The notes under the pieces are model-generated. The model was given only the letters and a program-made list of their open reading frames with translations, searched no databases and was not told the origin of the DNA. Source: JBAVQS01 sp049694275 (lineage in GTDB: Bacteria > Chloroflexota > Anaerolineae > UBA4142 > SHND01). Taken from it: a stretch of DNA of 39,009 nt. This document shows, piece after piece, positions 23,099-29,234 of the stretch. The translations under genes and the position numbers were made by a program. The DNA lies in contig JBAVQS010000143.1 in assembly GCA_049694275.1 (NCBI GenBank), positions 1-39,009 on the forward strand. Direction: 5' to 3'. The number at the start of each line of letters is the position of its first letter. Within the stretch, counting starts at the first letter, position 1.

Positions 23099-24142
23099 AT
23101 GGGTAGATACGTGGCCCGGCGCATCCTGTGGATGATTCCCGTCCTCTTTTTTGTCACCCTGATTACCTTTATCATTATGCATGCGACCCCCGGCGGTCCC
23201 TGGGATACCAACCCGGACAGCCGGACGAATGATCCGCGCGTCCAGGACCGATTGAATCGCCAGTATGGGCTGGACCTGCCGCTCTTTTTCAATCCAGAGG
23301 CCGCACAAAAGGCGATTGACACAGGCGCAGGCCCGCTCCAATCGCTCGGCGAGTTTTTCCACGGCCAATTTTGGGTCTATCTCTGGGATCTGGCGCATGG
23401 CGACCTGGGGCCCTCGTATCGTTTTCGCGGACAGGAGGTGACCAGCATCCTCTTTACCCCGCCCTCCGGCAAGCCCGCGTGGGAGAGCAAGTTTGGCACC
23501 ACAGTTATGCTCGGCGTGCTGGCAATGATCTTTGCCCTCTGCGTGGGATTTCCCCTCGGGTTGATCGCCGGCTTGAAACAGAACACGCTGATTGACAATG
23601 GGAGCCTGTTTATTGCGACAGTTGGATATGGTGTGCCCAATTTTGTTACCGGTATTTTCTTTATTCTGATCTTTGCCTCCTGGCTGGGTTGGATTCGTGT
23701 GATGGATTTCGACTATTGGGATCGCTGGCAATCCTGGATTCTCCCGGCGATCACATTGGGAATTCCCACCGCGGCGTATGTGGCGCGTCTCACCCGCTCG
23801 AGTGTCATCGAAGTGATGCGCCAGGATTATATTCGCACGGCGCGCGCCAAAGGACTTTCGGAACGCGTCGTCGTCTTTCGCCACATTGTCAAGAACGCGC
23901 TCATCCCGGTTGTGACTTATGTCGGGCCGGCGCTCGCCGCGCTGGTCACCGGCTCTTTTGTCATCGAGACTCAGTTCAGTGTGAGCGGCATCGGGCAGTT
24001 GTTTATCGATTCGATTAGCCGCCGCGATTACACGGTGATTCTGGCGCTCACACTGATTTATGCGTTCCTGGTGGCGTTTTTCAATCTCGTCGTGGATATT
24101 GTTTACGGGTTCCTCGATCCGCGGATCAAGGTGGGGGGGTAA
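23099..24142 (+). CDS. dppB: peptide/nickel ABC transporter permease, DppB type (system 3)
   Basis: A 347-aa membrane permease: N-terminal MGRYVARRILWMIPVLFFVTLITFIIMHATPGGPWD, a long extracytoplasmic loop (about 35-125), the EAA loop EVMRQDYIRTARAKGLSERVV and KNALIPVVTYVGPALAALVTGSFVIE, ending FLDPRIKVGG. The ten bases GGGTAGATAC occur just before the start (23086-23095) and again from the G of the start codon (23101-23110). The ribosome binding site GGAAGGG is about 12 bases upstream. The stop is followed after one base by the ATG of the DppC-type gene, so translation is coupled. Confidence 0.93.
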   Translation: MGRYVARRILWMIPVLFFVTLITFIIMHATPGGPWDTNPDSRTNDPRVQDRLNRQYGLDLPLFFNPEAAQKAIDTGAGPLQSLGEFFHGQFWVYLWDLAHGDLGPSYRFRGQEVTSILFTPPSGKPAWESKFGTTVMLGVLAMIFALCVGFPLGLIAGLKQNTLIDNGSLFIATVGYGVPNFVTGIFFILIFASWLGWIRVMDFDYWDRWQSWILPAITLGIPTAAYVARLTRSSVIEVMRQDYIRTARAKGLSERVVVFRHIVKNALIPVVTYVGPALAALVTGSFVIETQFSVSGIGQLFIDSISRRDYTVILALTLIYAFLVAFFNLVVDIVYGFLDPRIKVGG

Positions 24143-24143
24143 C

Positions 24144-25139
24144 ATGGCACAAGCGATTACTATCGACCAGCAGGCGGCGCTGCAGCGCCAGTTTGCCATG
24201 CGCAAACCGGCGAGTTTGTGGCAGGATGCCTGGCGGCGGTTGATTCGCAACCGGGCGTCGGTCGCCGGGCTGGTCATCCTTGCGATACTGGCGCTTGTCG
24301 CGATACTGGCGCCGGTGCTCGCGCCCCATGCCCCTCAGCAGATGTTCGACGGGGAGACCTACCGCCAGGCTACCTGGGTCAACCTGCCGAATGACCCGGC
24401 GCACACCGGCGATCCGCGGTTCATTCTCGGGACCGACACAATCGGCCGGGATGTGCTTTCGCGAGTGATCTACGGCGCGCGCACTTCGCTGGCCGTCGGC
24501 TTTATTCCGCTTTTCTTTATCCTCTTGATCGGCACTTCCATTGGCATGTTCGCCGGGTACCGAGGGGGGCGGGTCGATAACCTGCTGATGCGCTTTACCG
24601 ACATCGTCTATGCCTTTCCGGACATCCTGTTTTTTATCATCATGATGACCGCGCTGCGGGATACCTGGCTCGGGCAATTGCTCAACGGCTTTTTCCTGTT
24701 GTTCGTCTCGCTGGCGCTCGTCTCCTGGGTTAACGTCGCGCGCCTGGTGCGCGGCCAGGTACTGTCGATCAAAGAGAAGGAATATGTCGAAGCGGCGCGC
24801 ATGATTGGCGCTTCGCCGATACGGATCATGATGAGCCACATCTTTCCCAATGCCCTGGCCCCGCTCATTGTCGCCGCGGCATTCATCGTCCCGAATGCCA
24901 TTCTGACCGAAGCCCTTCTGGGCTTTTTGGGTGTGGGCGTGCGGCCGACGACCGACCCTTTTGCCCCTTTCCCGACCAGTTGGGGGATGCTCCTTTTGGA
25001 GGGCAAGGTGGCAATCGAGACGCAGGTCTGGTTGTTGATTGCGCCGGCGGCCTGTGTGGCGATTGTCATGCTTGCCTTTACCTTTATCGGCGATGGGTTG
25101 CGCGATGCGCTCGATCCGATGATGAAAGGCAACAGCTAG
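24144..25139 (+). CDS. dppC: peptide/nickel ABC transporter permease, DppC type (system 3)
   Basis: A 331-aa permease. I take ATG 24144 (MAQAITIDQQAAL), preceded by a run of seven G that may serve as the ribosome binding site; the open frame further upstream overlaps dppB. Features: RFILGTDTIGRDVLSRVIYGAR, YRGGRVDNLLMRFTDIVYAFPDILFF, and EAA loop IKEKEYVEAARMIGASPIRI. A longer loop with FAPFPTSWGMLLLEGK follows the last EAA-side helix, and the end is GDGLRDALDPMMKGNS. The operon stops here at a strong terminator. No dppD or dppF follows, so its ATPases must come from elsewhere. Confidence 0.92.
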   Translation: MAQAITIDQQAALQRQFAMRKPASLWQDAWRRLIRNRASVAGLVILAILALVAILAPVLAPHAPQQMFDGETYRQATWVNLPNDPAHTGDPRFILGTDTIGRDVLSRVIYGARTSLAVGFIPLFFILLIGTSIGMFAGYRGGRVDNLLMRFTDIVYAFPDILFFIIMMTALRDTWLGQLLNGFFLLFVSLALVSWVNVARLVRGQVLSIKEKEYVEAARMIGASPIRIMMSHIFPNALAPLIVAAAFIVPNAILTEALLGFLGVGVRPTTDPFAPFPTSWGMLLLEGKVAIETQVWLLIAPAACVAIVMLAFTFIGDGLRDALDPMMKGNS

Positions 25140-25156
25140 TTCACCGGTTGCACAAG

Positions 25157-25200
25157 AAAAGCGGCTTTCAAAACCGTCAAGGTTTTGCAAGCCGCTTGTT
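25157..25200. terminator. bidirectional intrinsic terminator between convergent genes
   Basis: AAGCGGCTTTCAAAACC and GGTTTTGCAAGCCGCTT pair with one mismatch around GTCAA. The stem is followed by TGTTTAT on the plus strand and CTTTTCTTGTG on the minus strand (the complement of 25150-25160). It would stop both the dppC transcript and the opposing lipoprotein transcript. Confidence 0.85.
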
Positions 25201-26024
25201 TATGGACTCGCCTGCCCCGGATTCGGGCCGGGGCGGGCGATCAGGATCCAGTCCACATCCTGGGCCAACCCCGTGGCCTGGGGGTTGAGCTTTAATATCC
25301 GGGGATCGTATTGATCAGGGGAGGGGACCGGATTGGACATGACATCCTGCCCGCGCTGGTAGCGCTGGTTGGAGAGGATGGCCTTGAGCAGGGCCAGGCG
25401 CGCGGAAAAAATCAAGCCCAGGCCCAGTCCATTCGTTGTCGCAAACGTCCCCGAGTGGAGCGTCACCTGGTCGTAGGCGTCAATAAAGCGGAGCCCGCCA
25501 TCGCTCCGCCGGACCAGTTTGTAGGCGGTGCGTGTCTCACCATCCTGGGTCTCTTTGACCGACCAGAGGTGCGGCTTGTCGTCGAGCGGGATAATGGCGA
25601 TTTCCACCGGCTTGTTGGGCTCTATTGTCATCAGTCGCGGCTCCGACTGCCGCAGGTCATTCTCATCATAGGCATAAATCTCACGGCGCTGGCTGGTAAT
25701 CTCCTGGATGTAGGAAACCAGCCCATTCGTCAGCTCGGGCTTGACGACGATGAGTTGGAGCAGGTTCTTGCCGAGCGCAATATCGACGACCGGTTTCTCC
25801 AGCGAAGGGTAGATATACTGGAAATCGATCGTCGCCCCTTCCAGATTGTCTCCCGCCTGCAGCGGCCGGTAACCGGAAGCGTTGGGAGGGATGGGAGTGG
25901 TGAGGGCAAAGGCGTCCGGCGTCGGCAGCGGGGTCGGGGTAGCCGGCGAGCACCCCGCCAGGACCAGCGTCGCGACCGCACAGAGAAAAGCCACTATTTT
26001 ATGGCTATTTTTTGGTAAATTCAT
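25200..26024 (-). CDS. predicted lipoprotein of unknown function
   Basis: A 274-aa protein with a lipoprotein signal peptide (MNLPKNSHKIVAFLCAV, lipobox LVLAGC, Cys25) and a short Pro/Thr linker (SPATPTPLPTPDAF). The rest is soluble, with no family I recognise. It contains GATIDFQYIYPSLEKPVVDIALGKNLLQLIVVKPELTNG and a region near the middle, EIAIIPLDDKPHLWSVKETQDGETRTAYKLVRRSDGGLRF, that looks like a beta-rich fold. The stop lies at the base of the shared terminator and the gene converges on dppC of system 3. Upstream it faces the rpsO region, with a heptamer array in between. Likely tethered outside the membrane; role unknown. Confidence 0.75.
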   Translation of the reverse strand: MNLPKNSHKIVAFLCAVATLVLAGCSPATPTPLPTPDAFALTTPIPPNASGYRPLQAGDNLEGATIDFQYIYPSLEKPVVDIALGKNLLQLIVVKPELTNGLVSYIQEITSQRREIYAYDENDLRQSEPRLMTIEPNKPVEIAIIPLDDKPHLWSVKETQDGETRTAYKLVRRSDGGLRFIDAYDQVTLHSGTFATTNGLGLGLIFSARLALLKAILSNQRYQRGQDVMSNPVPSPDQYDPRILKLNPQATGLAQDVDWILIARPGPNPGQASP

Positions 26025-26063
26025 GGCTACATTCTATCACATTTCTTTTTTCATTTGCATCCG

Positions 26064-26134
26064 GCGCCCTGTCCCCTGCCCCTTGTTGCCCTGCAACCTG
26101 CGACCTGTAGCCTGCGACTTGTAGCCTGTAACCT
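26064..26134. repeat. degenerate 7-base array upstream of rpsO
   Basis: Ten units with one base slip; the last six (26093-26134) are in perfect register: GCAACCT, GCGACCT, GTAGCCT, GCGACTT, GTAGCCT, GTAACCT. Read on the minus strand they include AGGTCGC and AAGTCGC, the same heptamers that build the MoaD-MoaE linker at 32346-32436. It ends nine bases before the -35 box of rpsO. Confidence 0.8.
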
Positions 26135-26142
26135 GGATTGAT

Positions 26143-26171
26143 TTGCCCGAAACCCTGACCTGTGCTATAAT
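26143..26171 (+). promoter_or_regulatory. promoter of rpsO
   Basis: TTGCCC (26143-26148), a 17-base spacer and TGC-TATAAT (TATAAT at 26166-26171) form a strong extended -10 promoter. The leader of about 60 bases ends with GGGAGAAGGG before the ATG. Autoregulation by S15 through the leader is known in other bacteria; I cannot identify the structure here. Confidence 0.65.
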
Positions 26172-26237
26172 GCTCGCCAGCTTAACGCTTTATCAGGTCA
26201 CTGTCGTCAACCTGTAATAAACTAGAGGGAGAAGGGA

Positions 26238-26507
26238 ATGGCGCTCAAGAAGGACGAGAAATCGGCCATCATGGGTCAATATCATATTCATGTGGGTGAC
26301 ACCGGTTCGCCGGAAGTCCAGATTGCATTATTGACCACGCGGATCAACCAGTTGGTCGAGCATCTCAAATTGCACAAGCAGGACAATCACTCACGTCGTG
26401 GCTTACTCAAGATGGTGGGCGAAAGACGACGCCACCTGAGCTACCTCAGCAAAAAAGATACGGCCCGCTATCGTCAGATCGTTGAAAAGCTGGGCTTGCG
26501 CAAATAA
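26238..26507 (+). CDS. rpsO: 30S ribosomal protein S15
   Basis: The 89-aa protein has the usual S15 length and signature: GSPEVQIALLTTRINQLVEHLKLHKQDNHSRRGLLKMVGERRRHLSYLSKKD. The HKxDxHSRRGL core contacts 16S rRNA helices 20-22 during assembly of the small subunit. It has its own promoter and terminator and is followed by pnp, the same order as in many bacteria. This is the most certain gene identification in the window. The start has a strong ribosome binding site (GGGAGAAGGG). Confidence 0.98.
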   Translation: MALKKDEKSAIMGQYHIHVGDTGSPEVQIALLTTRINQLVEHLKLHKQDNHSRRGLLKMVGERRRHLSYLSKKDTARYRQIVEKLGLRK

Positions 26508-26518
26508 GCCAGACCAGA

Positions 26519-26563
26519 GACGAGTAGATGGCGACGCTAAACCCCCATCTACTCGTTTGTTTT
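26519..26563 (+). terminator. intrinsic terminator after rpsO
   Basis: ACGAGTAGATGG (26520-26531) and CCATCTACTCGT (26545-26556) form a perfect 12-base stem with a 13-base loop, followed by TTGTTTTA. pnp expression thus depends on readthrough or on its own promoter, which I could not identify with confidence. Confidence 0.85.
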
Positions 26564-26618
26564 ATATCGTTTAGCACGCCCAAAACGGCCTGACACGACC
26601 CTCAAACCGATTACAGGC

Positions 26619-26708
26619 GTGGAGGAGCAGGAATTGGAGATAACGCCCATTAGTCTACCAGTGTGATTGTCCGACTAAGGGACTTTATCTCCAGCTCCTG
26701 GCCTCCAC
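26619..26708 (+). promoter_or_regulatory. 90-base hairpin in the pnp leader
   Basis: The outer arms GTGGAGG...TGGAGATAA (26619-26643) and TTATCTCCA...CCTCCAC (26685-26708) pair over about 20 bases with small internal loops. An inner stem CCC-A-TTAGTC (26646-26655) pairs with GACTAAGGG (26673-26681). In E. coli and other bacteria a long pnp leader hairpin is cut by RNase III and used by PNPase to limit its own mRNA; this element has the right place and shape for that. Confidence 0.65.
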
Positions 26709-26811
26709 TTTTGGGCGCATATCAGACCTGGCGCGCTGGACTAGGGCATCTTTGTATGCTTTCTCTCCACGCGGCCAGATATTGGTTAACCCCAATGGAG
26801 GTTTTTTATTT

Positions 26812-29109
26812 ATGTCCACAAATGGTAACGTACATACCTATTCCGTGGAGATCGAAGGACAGACAATTATCGTCGAAACCGGCAAGCTCGCCGGGCAGGC
26901 GAATGGAGCGGTCACAGTCCGGCATGGCGATACGATCATTCTCGCCACGGTCACGATGGCCTCTTCGCCCCGTGAAGGGGTCGATTTTTTTCCGCTGACC
27001 GTCGATTTCGAAGAGCGTCTCTATGCCGCCGGCAAAATCCCCGGTAGCTTTTTCAAGCGTGAAGGCAAGCCCTCCGAAGCGGCGATTCTCCTCTGCCGTC
27101 TCACCGATCGTCCGCTCCGCCCCCTCTTCCCCAAAGGTTTTCGGAATGATGTCCAGGTCGTGGTCACCGCGCTCAGCGCCGACCAGGAACACTATATCGA
27201 CATCCTTTCGATCATCGGCGCATCGACTGCGCTGACCATTAGCGATATTCCGTTCAACGGTCCGATTGGCGCCGTGCGCGTCGGCTATATCGATGGCCAG
27301 CTGGTGTTCAACCCGACCGCGACGGAAATGGACCGCTCGCTTCTCGACCTGCGCCTCGCGGGCACCCGCGACGCGGTCATCATGGTGGAAGCAGGCGCGA
27401 GCGAAGTGACCGAAGAGATGATGCTCGACGCCCTGGAGGCCGGGCATCGCGCCTTCCAGCCGCTCATCGAGTTGCAGGAAAAGATGCGCGCCGAGATTGG
27501 CAAGCCGAAAGCGAACGTCCCGGTCTATGTTGTCTCCGACGAGGTCAAGCAGGCCGTGCGCGAGCGCATCGCCCCGCGTGTTCAGACTATCCTCGGCAGC
27601 GGCGCGGCCAAGTCCGAGCGGAACGACGCGCTCGATTCGGTCAAAAAAGAACTGGTCGCCGAATTGGGGACCCGGTTCAGCCCGCTCGATATTGCGAACT
27701 CGATTGATTACGAAGTCAAGGCCCAGGTTCGCGCGATGATCTTGAACGAGGGCAAGCGCCCCGATGGCCGAGGCACCAAGGACATCCGCCCGATTTCATG
27801 CGAAGTCGGACTCTTACCCCGCGCTCATGGCAGCGGCCTGTTCCAGCGCGGCGAGACCCAGGTGCTCACGATTGTGACGCTCGGCATGCCGAGCGAAGAG
27901 CAAAAGATTGATACCCTGTCGCCCGAAGAGAGCAAGCGTTATATCCATCACTATAACTTTCCGCCCTATTCGGTTGGCGAGGCTCGCCCGATGCGCGGCC
28001 CTGGCCGGCGCGAGATCGGGCACGGTGCATTGGCGGAGCGCGCCCTGGCAGAGGTCATCCCCGACGCAGCAGAGTTCCCGTACACCATTCGCCTGGTTTC
28101 CGAAACCCTCTCGTCGAATGGCTCGAGCTCGATGGCCAGCGTCTGCGGATCGACCCTGGCGCTCATGGATGCCGGCGTGCCGATTCGCGCGCCAGTCGGT
28201 GGCATCGCCATGGGCCTGATCACCGAGGGCGACAAGTATCGCATCCTGACCGATATCATCGGCATGGAGGATGGCCTGGGCGATATGGATTTCAAGGTCG
28301 CGGGCACGCGTGAGGGCATCACCGCGCTCCAGCTCGATCTGAAACTGACCGGCATTGCCCCCGGCATCCTGCACGAGGCGATGGGGCAGGCGCGTGAAGC
28401 CCGTCTCTTTATCCTCGACCAGATTCAGGCGGCCATTCCCGAGTCGCGCAAAGAGATCTCGGCGTTTGCGCCGCACATCGAGACGATCAAGATCGATCCC
28501 GAAAAGATTGGCGCCCTGATCGGCCCCGGCGGCAAAACCATTCGCGGCCTGCAAGAAGAATACGATGTCAAGATTGACGTCGAAGAGGATGGCACCGTAT
28601 TTGTTTCGGCTACCAGTGGAACCGGCACGGCGACGGTTCTGGAAAAGATTCGCGGGATGACGGAATCGCCCAAGGTCGGCAACATCTATACGGGCAAGGT
28701 CGTGCGCATCACCGACTTTGGCGCCTTTGTCGAGATTGCTCCCGGCGTTGACGGCATGGTCCATCGCTCGCAGATCGCGGACTTTCCGGTCAACGACGTG
28801 CGCGATGCCGTCAAAGAGGGCGACGAAGTGATGGTTATGATCACAGACATCGACCCGCAGGGCAAGATTCGCCTCTCGCGCCAGGCAGTGCTCGAAGGCT
28901 GGACGGTCGACGAGGCCCGCGAACGGGATGGCCGCATCGGCAGCGGCGGCGGCGGCGACCGCGGCGGTAGTCGTGGCCCGCGGCCCGATGGTGGGCGCGG
29001 CGGCGACCGTGGCGGTCGTAGCAGCTCTGGCGGTCGCAGCAGTAGCGGCGGCCGTGGCCCTGACCGCGGCGGCGACCGTGGCCCGCGTCGCGATGGACCG
29101 CGACGATAA
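26812..29109 (+). CDS. pnp: polyribonucleotide nucleotidyltransferase (PNPase)
   Basis: A 765-aa 3'-5' phosphorolytic exoribonuclease, the catalytic core of RNA decay. Domains in order: RNase PH domain 1 (about 10-145), helical domain, RNase PH domain 2 (about 320-560), KH (KIDPEKIGALIGPGGKTIRG, about 561-580) and S1 (GKVVRITDFGAFVEIAPGVDGMVH, about 628-651). The core sequence FQRGETQVL in the second PH domain and GSSSMASVCGSTLALMDAGVP with its catalytic-site residues are present. The last 60 residues are a Gly/Arg/Ser/Asp-rich RGG-type tail, which may add RNA affinity. ATG 26812 with GGAGG ten bases upstream is preferred over ATG 26752, which lacks one. Confidence 0.97.
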   Translation: MSTNGNVHTYSVEIEGQTIIVETGKLAGQANGAVTVRHGDTIILATVTMASSPREGVDFFPLTVDFEERLYAAGKIPGSFFKREGKPSEAAILLCRLTDRPLRPLFPKGFRNDVQVVVTALSADQEHYIDILSIIGASTALTISDIPFNGPIGAVRVGYIDGQLVFNPTATEMDRSLLDLRLAGTRDAVIMVEAGASEVTEEMMLDALEAGHRAFQPLIELQEKMRAEIGKPKANVPVYVVSDEVKQAVRERIAPRVQTILGSGAAKSERNDALDSVKKELVAELGTRFSPLDIANSIDYEVKAQVRAMILNEGKRPDGRGTKDIRPISCEVGLLPRAHGSGLFQRGETQVLTIVTLGMPSEEQKIDTLSPEESKRYIHHYNFPPYSVGEARPMRGPGRREIGHGALAERALAEVIPDAAEFPYTIRLVSETLSSNGSSSMASVCGSTLALMDAGVPIRAPVGGIAMGLITEGDKYRILTDIIGMEDGLGDMDFKVAGTREGITALQLDLKLTGIAPGILHEAMGQAREARLFILDQIQAAIPESRKEISAFAPHIETIKIDPEKIGALIGPGGKTIRGLQEEYDVKIDVEEDGTVFVSATSGTGTATVLEKIRGMTESPKVGNIYTGKVVRITDFGAFVEIAPGVDGMVHRSQIADFPVNDVRDAVKEGDEVMVMITDIDPQGKIRLSRQAVLEGWTVDEARERDGRIGSGGGGDRGGSRGPRPDGGRGGDRGGRSSSGGRSSSGGRGPDRGGDRGPRRDGPRR

Positions 29110-29122
29110 CCGTGAGGAATAA

Positions 29123-29184
29123 CGGCGCGTTCGCATCATGACAAGCAATCCACCGTAATCGACAATCACGATACGAACGCGCCG
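29123..29184 (+). promoter_or_regulatory. hairpin with 40-base loop after pnp
   Basis: CGGCGCGTTCG (29123-29133) pairs perfectly with CGAACGCGCCG (29174-29184). No T-run follows. Together with the palindrome at 29190-29219 it forms two back-to-back stems between pnp and the ATPase gene. Confidence 0.6.
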
Positions 29185-29189
29185 CAACG

Positions 29190-29219
29190 GGGTAGGGGGC
29201 GGCGCGCCGCCCCCTACCC
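29190..29219. repeat. perfect 30-base GTAGGGGGC palindrome before the Ca2+ ATPase gene
   Basis: Arms GGGTAGGGGGCGGCG and CGCCGCCCCCTACCC meet without a spacer. It shares the GTAGGGG...CCCCTAC frame with the palindrome at 11939-11967. It lies 15 bases before an ATG with no ribosome binding site, so it may also shape translation of the ATPase. Confidence 0.75.
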
Positions 29220-29234
29220 TCATCCCCTAATCGC

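Larger units (their letters stand above)
26508..26811 (+). other. 304-base rpsO-pnp intergenic region
   Basis: It holds the rpsO terminator, then a long two-part hairpin (26619-26708), then about 90 bases of unstructured-looking leader with the pnp ribosome binding site GGAGG at 26797-26801. No gene is seen. The phrase ATTGG-TTAACC-CCAAT at 26781-26795 could form a small hairpin directly before the ribosome binding site. Confidence 0.7.

Noticed and set aside
23086..23110. Direct repeat GGGTAGATAC around the start of dppB (system 3) as an operator or array
   Set aside because: Only two copies with a 15-base period; too short to separate from chance or a local slip.
28920..29109. Frameshift or separate small gene at the end of pnp
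   Set aside because: The Gly/Arg/Ser repeats form a normal low-complexity RGG-type tail in frame with the S1 domain.
29112..29234. yybP-ykoY-type or other riboswitch before the Ca2+ ATPase
   Set aside because: The region is two simple hairpins; no conserved riboswitch core is visible.
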